Assembly (NCBI GenBank): GCA_030068145.1
Contig: JAPJBO010000212.1
Span: 124,001 to 188,000, forward strand
Source of the DNA: Diplonema papillatum
Lineage: Eukaryota; Euglenozoa; Diplonemea; Diplonemida; Diplonemidae
Length of the DNA: 64,000 nucleotides
Direction of reading: 5' to 3'
The notes beneath the pieces are model-generated. The model made no database searches. It saw only the letters and a program-made list of their open reading frames with translations, and was not told where the DNA came from. Positions 31,947-53,798 of this stretch are shown here, piece after piece; position 1 is the stretch's first letter, and every line of letters starts with the position of its first letter. A program made the position numbers and the translations under genes.

Positions 31947-32569
31947 CCGCGACGCACATGGACATTTTAACGAAAATCTACCGGAGCAGGCGGTTCAAGC
32001 TAGCCTTCACTTCTCGGAAACCCCGTCAAAACTAGAAACACAGACTAAAAAAAGTGAGAAACAATCAGGCGCATACTATAATACTCACACGCGCGCCCGC
32101 ACACCACACCCGCATACACACAAAGGGGAAATAACAAAAGGTCGTAAGACAGCCAAACCGTCTCGGGACCGACGGTAACACAGCACACACCAAAAAGACA
32201 TCTCGAAAAAGAAGTGTTCAACACAATGGCACGGGTGTCTTCGTAGTAAGATCCTTGTGAAGACAGTCGCTGTCATCATCTGGGTTTCTACCCCGGTCCG
32301 GTCCCTGCCTCCCCGCTCTCTTTCTTTCTCCCGTTTGTTTACGAAAACCAAGAACTGCCTTCTCAGAGAGCATCCTTGTTTCCAGCTGAAAAAAAGTAAC
32401 GTTGGCAGATTTTTCACCTGAAAACGTACCGAGCTGCACAAATACCATCTTTTCCCCACCCCAAACGACTTCAAGTACCCGCCCACCGGAGGACCAGCCC
32501 ACCGCCGGAAGCACAAAACGACATGAAAAAAAGAACTGCGGCCGACCCAATTCGATCGAAGCCGCAGGG
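31947..32569. other. 5' flank of the channel gene
   Basis: No separate gene. A stretch at about 32355-32400 (GAGAGCATCCTTGTTTCCAG, CTGAAAAAAAG) resembles the region after the RING gene at about 63035-63065. A frame is open upstream of the chosen channel start (from about 32402), but it has no protein-like character before 32570. Confidence 0.4.
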
Positions 32570-44708
<12,139 letters not shown>

Positions 44709-44734
44709 AGAGAGGGGAAGACATCAAGCGCAAA

Positions 44735-44858
44735 AAATTGCGCCCGGCAGCAAAACCCAGAATTATCTGTGTTTTGTGAGGGCTGCGGCACTGTTCCCGC
44801 TGCTTGCATCTGGCGGTCTCAGTATTTCCTACAAAGTAGGTGCTTATACAAACATGTT
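44735..44858 (+). mobile_element. Retroposon C, 3' portion
   Basis: It starts at GGCAGCAAAACCCAGAATTA and ends CAAAGTAGGTGCTTATACAA, matching the 3' half of 15495-15712 with an internal deletion. It lies 27 bp after the channel stop codon and could be part of its 3' UTR, as the copy at 15495 is for the receptor gene. Confidence 0.6.
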
Positions 44859-45461
44859 TCAGTCTAAAACAAGAGAAAAGGAGCGAACCACCGTACAGAT
44901 GCGACGTGAGCCCACGCATCAATTCCAGGGCATCTCCAGCTTTCTCGAAGTGAAAACTTGGACCCAAAACTTGCCTGAATCTGGGGCAAACCTCGACCGA
45001 AAATGCACAATAACAGCTACGACGCTGATGTAAAGCACGGCAACAAGCGCCCGAGAGTCCGCCGCGGAAAGCTGGCGTTGAAGATCATGCACAGCGCTGC
45101 CTCCTGACGATGGTCTTGCCGCGTTTTGGTCGACTCAACCCATTTCCTTGTTTCCCGAGGGGATCAGAGGCCCGTTCCCCGTTGTTCGCCCAGTTTCTTC
45201 CCGGGCCTTCTTGCACGGTCGGAGGTCGCCTCCTCCGGAGAGCCGTCTGCTTCTTTGTGCCTGTGAGCCAAACATTCACTCCGAACCGCCGTGGGTTTCT
45301 GGACCGCAGACAACAGACAGGCTCGTGAACAGCATGTTGCCGGGTTTCCCAATAAATCGGCAGCGTCCCTGTCTATCCCGGCTTGTTGCAGGGGTGTACC
45401 TGCAAGAACGGAGCTAAGGAGACGTTTCCGTTTCCAGGTTTAGGAAAAATACGCGACGGAC
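44859..45461. other. Gene-free stretch
   Basis: No gene, RNA or clear repeat. The open frames here show no domain. Confidence 0.4.
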
Positions 45462-45693
45462 TGTGCTCATTTCGACGGAGGCTAGAGGGCGAGAAAACAA
45501 TACAACTACAAAGTGGGTCTTTTTCATTGAACGCTTACGCCCGCCACTAAGCCCAGATTTACCTGTGTGGGCTACATCACATTTACCTCCTTTGAGATTG
45601 GAATATTGTTGTGATAGTGGGGAGTCATCGGCATGGCTTTGAGATTCCGCAACTGGCAGTTTCCTTAAGTATTTCCTACAAAGCAGGTGCTTA
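45462..45693 (+). mobile_element. Retroposon C, copy interrupted at its tail by a MITE
   Basis: It matches 15495-15712 (ACAATACAACTACAAA.TGGG, GCTTACGCCCGCCACT, ATTTACCTCCTTTGA) with an extra 45-bp segment before the tail. The tail CAAAGCAGGTGCTTATA is cut exactly at TA by the element at 45696-45845. Confidence 0.65.
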
Positions 45694-45695
45694 TA

Positions 45696-45845
45696 ATGGG
45701 GGGGGGTCGAATAATAACACTTATTTGACACACGTCTGGTTGTCTAAAAAGACGACCCCTATTTGATCCTGCTGGCTACCCGGAACTTTTTTTAGTATTC
45801 GACAAATCGAATAATAACACAGGTGTTGTTATTCGACCCCCCCTT
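45696..45845. mobile_element. 150-bp MITE with TA duplication nested in a retroposon
   Basis: The left end GGGGGGGGTCGAATAATAAC and the reverse-complemented right end GGGGGGGTCGAATAACAACA are inverted repeats. TA flanks both sides (45694-45695 and 45846-45847). Intact retroposon tails elsewhere (for example 15690-15712) show the unoccupied site GCTTATAC. There is no coding capacity, so it is non-autonomous. Its G-run ends resemble the 419-bp MITE. Confidence 0.75.
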
Positions 45846-45967
45846 TATGAAAAAACCCGATGGAAACGCGTTTGTGAGCCGATCCACCTCTTTAACTTCA
45901 GCTTTGAGGCTGGACCTCACCGCGTAGTTGCGACGCTTGCCGTCGATGGACATCAAAAAAAAACCCA

Positions 45968-46030
45968 CGACGAAGTTCACCCGGAGACTCTAAAAATCCC
46001 GGATTCTCAAGCGAACTAACACTCTAAAAA
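45968..46030 (+). promoter_or_regulatory. TATA-spaced module N, copy
   Basis: GACGAAGTTCACCCGGAGAC, then TCTAAAAATCCCGG, then TCAAGCGAACTAACACTCTA. The TATA word is weakened to TCTAAAAA. No plus-strand gene starts directly after it. Confidence 0.4.
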
Positions 46031-46395
46031 GGAGGGAACCCATAAAACGACTGCGTGCACCTTTTCGATCTGCGCACGACTTGGCAGTTGCTGCATTCGT
46101 TCAAACCATCGGGACGGTGGAAGGAGGGGGGGGGCTTCTTCGCTTCGATTGCCATCGCTAGTGAGCAGCCCCCGCTCGGACCACCACTCACAACCCAACC
46201 CTTCCGTTTCAAACTTGCTAGAAAACTTTCTTCCGCCCCCACCCTTTGCTCAGGGCTTTTACGACGCACCGTTGGGACACCATGCTTTTCAAAAGGCAGA
46301 CCAGTCGATATGGCGTCTGCCCCGTAGTTTCCTGCCTGAAGGATTTTCACCACGCTTTTTCCTTTAGCCTTGTACTGAGAGAGCTTCCGGAGCAC
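46024..46395 (-). pseudogene. Small ORF, faintly TnpB/Fanzor-like relic
   Basis: A 123-codon minus-strand frame reads KLSQYKAKGKSVVKILQAGN, YGADAISTG, GVPTVRRK, then VVSGGPSGGCSLA and finally GLNECSNCQVVRRSKRC. The order of a Gly-rich strand, GVPT..RRK, an S..CS element and a terminal C-x2-C followed by basic residues loosely recalls the C-terminal half of TnpB/Fanzor nucleases (TSK.C..C, then C..C...NRD.NA). The Cys of the first pair and the NRD triad are not intact, so it would be dead. It could equally be an unrelated short ORF. The first 7 codons overlap module N. Confidence 0.25.
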
Positions 46396-46593
46396 GGCTG
46401 CGCGGTTGCAGGGGCGTTTTCAAATGGAATTCGATCACGTGACGTCAGCTGTAAACGGCAGTTTTAAGCTTCGGTTCCTATACCCCGGTTTTGCAGAGAG
46501 CGGCCTGCACAGTTGTGAGAAGCAGCAGGCGTCAAAGCGGCAGACGCAGCCGGGATCGTTCACGCACGCGTCGCTGCCTGTGTCTTCCCCGCG

Positions 46594-47788
46594 TTGGGCA
46601 TGTTGCAGAACTGCAAAGAAAAAGATGTCCGCACAGCGAGCCGAGCGGGCGGGCTTCTGGCGCGAGGTGTGGGAGGAGTTGACGAAGAGGAGCGTCGGCG
46701 AAGTGGCCAGCCGATGCCACGCGATGCTGCACGCCACCAGCAGCTTGGAGAGCGACGACGGCGGCGTGGTCGCGGCCCGGCTCGCGCTGGCGCCGAAGGA
46801 CCTCCCGCAGCCGGATACCGACCAAGTGTACAAGGCGAATAACACCCGCCGGGGAGAATTGTTTGCCGTGTTGGTTTGCCAGGGGTCGGAGGGACGATCT
46901 GGATGCAGTGCACACACTGCGAGCGGGTGTGTGCAGTCGGGAGCTCTGCGCAAAAACCCGTTTTCACATTTCTCCTCAGGCTGCATGCTAGGTGCATGTT
47001 GAAAAGATGTCCGCACAGCGAGCCGAGTGTGCGGGCTTCTGGCGCGAGGTGTGGGAGGAGTTGACGAAGAGGAGCGTCGGCGAAGTGGCCAGCCGATGCC
47101 ACGCGATGCTGCACGCCACCAGCAGCTTGGAGAGCGACGACGGCGGCGTGGTCGCGGCCCGGCTCGCGCTGGCGCCGAAGGACCTCCCGCAGCCGGATAC
47201 CGACCAAGTGTACAAGGCGAATAACACCCGCCGGGGAGAATTGTTTGCCGTGTTTGTTTGCCAGGGGTCGGAGGGACAATCTGGATGCAGTGCACACACT
47301 GCGAGCGGGTGTGTGCAGTCGGGAGCACTGTGCAGTGGACACTTGCACATCTGTGAGGAGGCCCCCGTGCAGGCCATGCGAGCTGTATATGCCGGCACAG
47401 CAACTCCAACGAAAAGCCTCTGCGCAAAAACCCGTTTTCACATTTCTCCTCAGGCTGCATGCTAGGTGCATGTTGAAGAGATGTCCGCACAGCGAGCCGA
47501 GTGTGCGGGCTTCTGGCGCGAGGTGTGGGAGGAGTTGACGAAGAGGAGCGTCGGCGAAGTGGCCAGCCGATGCCACGCGATGCTGCACGCCACCAGCAGC
47601 TTGGAGAGCGACGACGGCGGCGCGGTCGCGGCCCGGCTCGCGCTGGTGCCGAAGGACCTCCCGCAGCCGGATACCGACCAAGTGTACAAGGCGAGGCTCG
47701 AGGGGCTCAAAGCATCTGCAGAATAACACGAAAAGCCTCTACGCAAAAACCCGTTTTCACATTTGTCCTCAGGCTGCATGCTAGGCGC
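46594..47788 (+). pseudogene. Three truncated tandem copies of an N-terminal gene module
   Basis: Copies begin at ATG 46625, 47007 and 47481 and each encodes FWREVWEELTKRSVGEVASR, CHAMLHATSSLESDDGG and LPQPDTDQVYKA. Copies 1 and 2 then run into AATAACACCCGCCGGGGAGA and stop. Copy 3 ends with RLEGLKASAE and a stop. A fourth copy (47814) continues into the full gene at 47789-48796. Spacers between copies are themselves repeated (AAAACCCGTTTTCACATTT, CTCAGGCTGCATGCTAGG). This is an array of partial 5' duplications; alternative first exons are a less likely reading. Confidence 0.65.
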
Positions 47789-48796
47789 ATGTTGCAGAAC
47801 TGCAAAGAAAAAGATGTCCGCACAGCGAGCCGAGCGGGCGGGCTCTGGCGCGAGGTGTGGGAGGAGTTGACGAAGAGGAGTGTCGGCGAAGTGGCCAGCC
47901 GATGCCACGCGATCCTGCACGCCACCAGCAGCTTGGAGAGCGACGACGGCGGCGCGGTCGCGGCCCGGCTCGCGCTGGTGCCGAAGGACCTCCCGCAGCC
48001 GGATACCGACCAAGTGTACAAGGCGAAGCGCGAGGCGCGGAGCACCGCGGAAAACGAACGAAGCCAACCCCCCCCTGCATCCTCCGCCGCCGCCGAACTG
48101 CCTCCCGCGCACAAGTTCGCAGAGGCTGGCGACATCCTCCGGTCAGCGTCGCTCCGCATCGACCAGCAGCGAATCGCGAAGGCGAAGAGGACAGAGCAAG
48201 GGGAAGCGCAACAGGTCCGGCCCCGCAGCGTAAAACAGCGGAAGCTGGCTGCTTCAAAGCTTCTGCTCGCCGTTGAAGGCTGGACGGAGGTCTGGGAGTG
48301 GCGGTACACTGGGCAGGACGTCGACATCGGCAGGGACTGGTCGTGCCTGCCGCCGTGGGTGTCCTCTGCGGTGTGCGACGGGGTGAAGTTCTTCGACGCG
48401 ATGCACCCCATCCTGACCGAAGACTCCCTCGGCAAGTCGGCGGCCGTGATGAGGGAGCAGTTCCAGAAGCGCGACCAAGCGGCACACTCCAGCGGCACCC
48501 CGCGGGCTGTAGTTGTCCCGCTGCCTGTGCTCAAGGAGATGGAAGCCGTCGCTCGCATCGCCGACAACCTGAAGGACAAGACGTACGTGAAAGCCCTCAC
48601 GCACTTGGCGCTGCATACAGGAAGGCTCTTCCTTTGCATCGACAAGGCCGAAGACGGCACGTGGCTGCTGACCGAGTCGTGGCGGCCCGAATGGATCACC
48701 TCGCAGCTGTCCACCGAGTCCGTGACTTCAATGCCACCGGGCATTCCTTGCGAAGTGCGCAAGGCAGACATGAGCTGGGAGAGCCTGCCGCCTTGA
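47789..48796 (+). CDS. Unknown protein with duplicated N-terminal module
   Basis: The 335-residue frame starts at ATG 47789 (MLQNCKEKDVRTASRAGGLW) and joins in phase to REVWEELTKRSVGEVASRCH. In copies 1-3 this junction has one extra base, so there the module reads from a different ATG (MSAQRAE.AGFWREVW). Copy 4 is the only one with an open path to the C-terminus. After the module comes a helical linker (HKFAEAGDILRSASLRIDQQ) and a folded domain with many Trp (VEGWTEVWEWRYTGQ, GRDWSCLPPWVSSAVCDGVK, TWLLTESWRPEWITSQLS). No family is recognised. A related C-terminal piece (FRPEWVT) lies downstream in the broken copy at 48940-49600. Which ATG is used is uncertain. Confidence 0.6.
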   Translation: MLQNCKEKDVRTASRAGGLWREVWEELTKRSVGEVASRCHAILHATSSLESDDGGAVAARLALVPKDLPQPDTDQVYKAKREARSTAENERSQPPPASSAAAELPPAHKFAEAGDILRSASLRIDQQRIAKAKRTEQGEAQQVRPRSVKQRKLAASKLLLAVEGWTEVWEWRYTGQDVDIGRDWSCLPPWVSSAVCDGVKFFDAMHPILTEDSLGKSAAVMREQFQKRDQAAHSSGTPRAVVVPLPVLKEMEAVARIADNLKDKTYVKALTHLALHTGRLFLCIDKAEDGTWLLTESWRPEWITSQLSTESVTSMPPGIPCEVRKADMSWESLPP

Positions 48797-48939
48797 AAGC
48801 ATGCCGCCATTCGTTGCTCGGTTACCACGGTTAACCTGCAGCGCATACAGTGCACGAGGCGCCAACACACGTGACGCTGCCCACAGGAACGTTGGTCCTT
48901 TGGATTGACTCACGATGAGTCGCTACTGGGCTCCCTGGC

Positions 48940-49600
48940 GAAGTGTGCAAAGCATCCAAACGAGGATTCGGCGAGCCGAGGCCCGTTGCTGCTGGAAACG
49001 GAGTAGGCTACGGATCCGAAGACTCGAACCCCACAACGGAGCAGCTGGCGACGCAAGCCGCTTTCTTGAAAGCAAGCGCGCCTATTTGTTTCCCATGGGC
49101 AAGATCGACGGCGAGCGGATGCTCCTGCCCGTGGCGCCTCCGTTCCGCCCAGAGTGGGTCACGGGGTGCCCTCGTTGGCGGACGGGGACTGTTTCATGAC
49201 GGTCAGGCTCGCCTCGCTAAAGCTCGAGCACCAGCTCCTCCAAGCCGAGCCCATCTTCGGCATCGGAATCGAGCGGAAACCGTTCCTCGTGAAGGACCCG
49301 GACGTTGCGGACTCGAAATGCGTGTTGCCACGCTAGGCAGCGCTGCTCCTCTCGTACGGAAAGACCTCGGGGGTCACGTCGCAGCTGACCCAGCGCATCC
49401 GCCACCGCATTCCGATGTGCGTCGAGGCTTGCCGGCCGTGCGTTTTGCAGAGTCCTACTGCGGTCAGCGGCATGCCGCCAATGCAAGATGATGCGATCCT
49501 TCGATGCATCTTCCGCAAAACCTACTGCAGGAAGAAAGCGCTTGATGCGTTGAGCGGACTTGCTCCCCCAGCCGAACAACTGCACAGGCCGAACCCCGGC
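48940..49600 (+). pseudogene. Decayed paralogue of the upstream gene
   Basis: Protein-like pieces occur in successive frames: RFLESKRAYLFPMGKIDGER with PFRPEWVTGCP, then DCFMTVRLASLKLEHQLLQA with ERKPFLVKDPDVADSKCVLP, then LRCIFRKTYCRKKALDALSG. The first piece matches the LFLCIDK...WRPEWIT region of the gene at 47789-48796. Frame changes and stops between the pieces indicate decay or unrecognised introns. About 48952-49046 is also the repeat shared with 2961-3052. Confidence 0.4.
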
Positions 49601-50568
49601 TTTAACGCACTCAGTTACGCACGTGGTTTGCAGGTTTCGATCTTAGCGTTATTTTTGTTTGCCAATCGAAAGCAGCCCCTTCGAACATGCGGTTCAAAGT
49701 TGAGAGGGCACGCAGGCAAATCGTAATGATTCGGTTCGTACATCCACCCACGTGCTGGTGGCATGGGTGTGTCTAGCTTCGTAATCCACCGCAAACCGTG
49801 TCACTGACCAGGTTGTGCCAGACGATTTCATGATTCGTTGCCTAGTGCTTCCCTTCAGTCATTTGTTCGTTACTGTGCGGCTTCGGCAGATTTGAAGGCA
49901 CTCACGCAACGAGAATCCTAGTGCGGAGCAACTAGCGAAGAGGCCGGAAATGGCTCAAGCATGGAACCGTGCAAAGGCGCACACGGCGTCCAGGCACTGA
50001 TACTGAAGCCTGCCTGCTGCGGGCGATAAGACCGAGACCTAGCGGCTTGGAGATGATGTCCACGTTCTCACGTTCGCCCCCCCTCCTTTTAATAAGCACC
50101 TGCTTTGCAAGAAACACTCTAGGAGGCCGCCAGCTACAAAACCAGGAACGGGAACTGCGCCAGAAATGTGCGAAGATTGGAGTCACCCCCACGTGGCCCC
50201 AGAGTGAATGGATCGTCAGCCTTGACGACAAGTGATTCGCGTAACTTCCCTGTGCAAGTCTCGGAACAGGACTCAAAGCTGTGACCCAGAGATGGTGACT
50301 GCCGGCCATGACGGGTGATTGCACCAGAAGTTTGGACAGCCAGTCAGGCCAAACTCATTACATAATGAGAGCTTGCCACATCTTCGGGTGAGATGTGCCG
50401 GCAGTGCAAGTTCAGCTGTTGCACGGGGCCGAACCCCCACTCAGCTAACACCGCAAGATGAAACAGAGTCTTGAGCCGAGTGCACACGCACCTAGAAAAG
50501 CCAGGACAAGATACAAGTAAAGGAAGAGTCCACGCCCCCCGCCCAAGCAAGAAGTTAACACCGCCCCA
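49601..50568. other. Gene-free stretch with a retroposon tail
   Basis: No gene is supportable. At 50093-50135 the minus strand has the tail GCAAAGCAGGTGCTTATTAA preceded by CTGGCGGCCTCCTAGAGTG. The rest shows nothing recognisable. Confidence 0.45.
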
Positions 50569-51123
50569 ATGGAACCTGCGACTGACACGATGTCATCTCA
50601 AATCAACGTGGAGCGCGAGGAAGATTCCGCCCCGAGCTCATGCTGCGCGGTGGCGGTTCTCGCGTACGTAGGGTGGTTCCTGTTCGGCTGTTTCACGGGC
50701 GGCCACTGGGGTGTGATCGCATGCCACAGCCGCGAGGCGAAAGACCGCACCCAGGCTTTGGCCCACATGTTCAAGTACTGGGTCCTGGTCGGAGTGTTCA
50801 TCGGCTTCAGATGGCCGCTGCCCAGTTGGTCCACCGATTGCACTGACAACTCCACCATGTCGCAAGACTGCCTGTTCCACGACGAACCGACCAAGTACGC
50901 GACGTTCTACGTCATACACATCTTCATCTTGGTGTTCACCTTCACCTGCTTCATCGCGGAGGGATTCCGCATCCCCCAATGGACCCAGGCCGCGCTGGCC
51001 GGGGAGCCCAAGTACATGTGCGCCTGCTGCAACGTGACGTACGAGTACCTCTACCTCCTGGTGTTCGCCATCACGTCGGTCATCATGATCATTTGGGGGA
51101 ACGTGGACTGGACCATCGGCTGA
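50569..51123 (+). CDS. Four-TM membrane protein, unknown family
   Basis: An intact 184-residue frame with a clear ATG at 50569 (a second ATG seven codons later is possible). After an acidic N-terminal tail there are four hydrophobic helices at about 26-44, 68-86, 111-130 and 158-177. The TM2-TM3 loop has Cys 91 and Cys 101 and an NST glycosylation-type site (about 94-96), so it is probably lumenal or extracellular. The TM3-TM4 loop carries CACC (151-154) close to the membrane. Conserved-looking Trp/Gly residues (FTGGHWGVI, FRWPLPSW) lie near the membrane faces. I do not recognise the family. GC-rich third positions and perfect openness support a real, intronless gene. Confidence 0.7.
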   Translation: MEPATDTMSSQINVEREEDSAPSSCCAVAVLAYVGWFLFGCFTGGHWGVIACHSREAKDRTQALAHMFKYWVLVGVFIGFRWPLPSWSTDCTDNSTMSQDCLFHDEPTKYATFYVIHIFILVFTFTCFIAEGFRIPQWTQAALAGEPKYMCACCNVTYEYLYLLVFAITSVIMIIWGNVDWTIG

Positions 51124-52015
51124 GCCTCGGGCATGGCGCCCCCCGTGCCGCGTGCACGTGCCGGCAATGTGGCGTCCGGGCACCCCCAGTGGTCGCCGCC
51201 AGGTGCCGGGTTGCGTGGGCTGGCTGAATCAGCTGAGCGTCGGGTGGCAGTCCAAGTTCGCGTAGTTCGCGACGCCTGCCTCGTGTTTGCCATTGCGTAT
51301 TCCTTACGCCCTGCTCTGTGTGGCACTTCCGTTTTGCACGGCAGAGTTTAGGTGGCCGAAGCTTCCACAGGAGGAGAACGTTCACCAGAAGCGGCAGGAG
51401 ATAGGGTACACAGTGGGGTCCAGCCCCAGAAACCGGAGTTAAAGAGGGTGTGTCCGAGTCGGTCACACCCGAAAAAGCGGGTGTGCTGCAACCAAAACGC
51501 GTGTGCATCCAGACCCGAAAAGCGGGTGTGATACCCGCTTTTTTACTCCAACGTGGGGGGAGCCTCCCCCCGTGTCGCGTGCACGGGCGGGAAAATGTGC
51601 CGTCCGGGCACCGCCATTGCGCCTTGCGTCGTGAGCATTCGGGCGGGAGTCCAACGCAAGAGCGTGCAGTTCGCCATTTGCGTCCCTGCTCTGTGTGGCA
51701 CTTCCGTTTTGCACGGCAGAGTTTTAGGTAGCCGAAGCACCCACAGGGAGAACGTTCACGGAACGGCAGGAGATAGGATACACGGCGGGGTCCAGCCTCA
51801 GAAACTGGAGTTAAAAACCTGCTCTGTGTGGCACTTCCGTTTTGCACGGCAGAGTTTTAGGTAGCCGAAGCACCCACAGGGAGAACGTTCACGGAACGGC
51901 AGGAGATAGGATACACGGCGGGGTCCAGCCTCAGAAACTGGAGTTAAAGAGGGTGTGCCCGAGTCATTCGGGCACACCCGAAAAGCTGGTGTGACACCCG
52001 CTTTTTCTACCCCGT
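51124..52015 (+). repeat. Complex of three direct repeats and hairpin modules
   Basis: A unit beginning CTGCTCTGTGTGGCACTTCC and continuing TTTTGCACGGCAGAGTTT, GAACGTTCAC and GGAGATAGG occurs three times (about 51308-51440, 51688-51811, 51819-51945). Hairpin modules with AAAAGCGGGTGTGATACCCG occur at 51447-51550 and 51949-52012, with a third at 53655-53746. A GTCGCGTGCACG-type block is duplicated at 51133 and 51570. No coding. Confidence 0.75.
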
Positions 52016-52875
52016 GGCTGCTGGGAACGATGCCGTGCCTGAGTACCGCAAAGGCGGACTTTTCTGTTACGCGGTCTGCTGGACGGCGGTTTGCGTGTTT
52101 CTTGTGTTCACTTCGCCTCCCTGGGCAACAGGAGAACCCTCTTTTCCAGACATTAATCGTGCTCTGCACGTTTGATTCATTGCTTCCTTTACACAGTAAC
52201 CCTAGCTTCCCCCCCAACACTATCCATCCAAACAATTCGAAGAATCAAAGTAATTTCAGCCGTCAGACACGCAGTCACGCTCAGCTCTGTTGCAGGGTAA
52301 GGCCGCTCGCCCAAGTCAGTAATTCATCCGGCTTCATTCACTGTGTACAAAAGTTCCAGCGAAGACGCCTTAGACGGGAAGGAAGAGCCCCCCTGTTTTT
52401 CTTTTTTTTTTTTAATAGTACATCTGTACTGACGGGAACATTTCGGGGCAGCAGTCAGTTGTGAGACTGGCAGGTGAGCAGCGTCACCTCCCCTAGCGAG
52501 CTCTCGGATCAAGCTGCGTCTGATGCAGCTGTTGTATGGATCGCCTACATACACTCAGCCGCGCGTGCCTTCATTGCGAAGGTTACTGCTGCGGCCTTCT
52601 GGGTGGCAGCTGTGTCAGGTCAAGTAGCGAGATCTGAGGCCCTGTGATGGCTGAGTGCACACCTAAGCAGGGCTGCATCCTCGTGTTGTAGCCGTGTTGT
52701 GTATAAGGCTTCGTGGGGGCCTGGTCAACCACCTCATCACTACAGGGCACAAACCTTTCTCGACAGTGATTGGACAGTCGGGATTGCCGGGGGCGGGTCT
52801 CCATGAAGAAGAAAATTGTAAAGCAAGACCTGCCCCCTGCGCCTGCTGTCTCCGGCTGCTTCGGCAGATGACACA

Positions 52876-52907
<32 letters not shown>

Positions 52908-53058
52908 AATAGTACATCTGTACTGACGGGAACATTTCCGGAACAACGGTTGCACATGAAAGAGAAAACGAAGCCACAGATAACAAACAGACTGCCGCCA
53001 AGGCAACAACTACCAGGACACTAGACCGATACGGGCTACATGGCAACCCCTGCTAAAC
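52016..53058. other. Gene-free stretch with repeat A starts and (CTA)n
   Basis: Two starts of repeat A (AGTACATCTGTACTGACGGG) lie at about 52415 and 52912, the second right after a (CTA)n run (52869-52906). No gene was recognised. Confidence 0.5.
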
Positions 53059-53169
53059 ATGTATGCACGTGGGGGGCCCGAGATCGCTTTCCTCGCGAAC
53101 GTGAACTCGGTGTCGGTCACAAGAGCCATGGACTTGGCAAAGCACATAGGAAAAAAGAGCGCGCGCTAA
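53059..53169 (+). CDS. Short coding-like fragment, possible terminal exon
   Basis: A 36-codon frame from an ATG, continuing an upstream open frame, reads MYARGGPEIAFLANVNSVSV and TRAMDLAKHIGKKSAR before TAA. Composition and codon use are protein-like, unlike the surrounding repeats. It is too short to assign. A 3' exon after an AG such as that near 53020, or a pseudogene fragment, are the two main options. Confidence 0.25.
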   Translation: MYARGGPEIAFLANVNSVSVTRAMDLAKHIGKKSAR

Positions 53170-53249
53170 AGTAAGTCGAATAGTCGGCTATAGGCAGCAA
53201 AGATATACACACAAACATACTATACCTTAAAGGAACCTTTATGACTTCG

Positions 53250-53480
53250 GTCACCCGGAGACTATAAAACCCCGGATCCCTAAGCGAACTTGCACTCTGA
53301 AAAAGTGCTAATACAGGAAACCCCCAGAGAGGTTTATACCCGTGTACCCTCTACACGCGAAGAACAAGAAACTTTTGCCTTATCGTTTTCATCACCTTTG
53401 GTCAGTTGATGCTGATCGTCCGTTGCTTCGTTTATCAGTGCAAGCCGCAACTCCAGAAATGCTCCCATTTATGTTGTTCA
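53250..53480 (+). repeat. TATA-spaced module N joined to repeat A
   Basis: 53250-53300 is the best preserved N module: GTCACCCGGAGACTATAAAA, then CCCCGGATCCCTAAGCGAAC, then TTGCACTCTG, with TATAAAA 30 bases ahead of CACTCT. From 53301 it continues directly into repeat A (AAAGTGCTAATACAGGAAAC, CGTTTATCAGTGCAAG). The N and A segments may therefore be the promoter and 5' region of one element, such as an LTR. Confidence 0.6.
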
Positions 53481-53654
53481 TTTCTGTTTTTCAGCCGCAT
53501 GCAATGTAGGAAGAAAGTGAACCGGCCTGCTAAGTATGTAGTTGCCACCTGAAATCACCAGTCAGAACGAACGAGGTTTCTGTAGGGTAGCACAGGTGCC
53601 ATGTACTGTGGAGAGCATGCATGCGTCGTGAGGTCCAGCAAGCTGTAGGTAACC

Positions 53655-53746
53655 CCGAGTCACGTCCGAAAAGCGGATGTGCAACAACCAAAACGCGTGT
53701 AGATCCACACCCAAAAAGCGGGTGTGACGCCCGCTTTTTTTACCTC
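53655..53746. repeat. Hairpin module shared with 51447-51550
   Basis: It contains CAACCAAAACGCGTGTAGAT and a hairpin AAAAAGCGGG ... CCCGCTTTTTTT. On the minus strand it lies just after the stop of the frame at 53799-54233, where it could act as 3'-end structure, but the same module elsewhere has no gene beside it. Confidence 0.6.
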
Positions 53747-53798
53747 CAGCTTTTTAGCTCCAGCTTCAGCTCCCGCTCCGTTCGACCGAGCAGTCCGG

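Noticed and set aside
48980..49050. GGGTTCGAGTC-like T-arm word on the minus strand
   Set aside because: No A box, acceptor stem or anticodon arm could be placed. The segment is the dispersed repeat shared with 2961-3052.
49340..49365. CCTCTCGTAC word resembling the reverse complement of the LSU sarcin-ricin loop
   Set aside because: Only about 11 bases match and the flanks do not look like LSU rRNA. It lies in decayed coding sequence.
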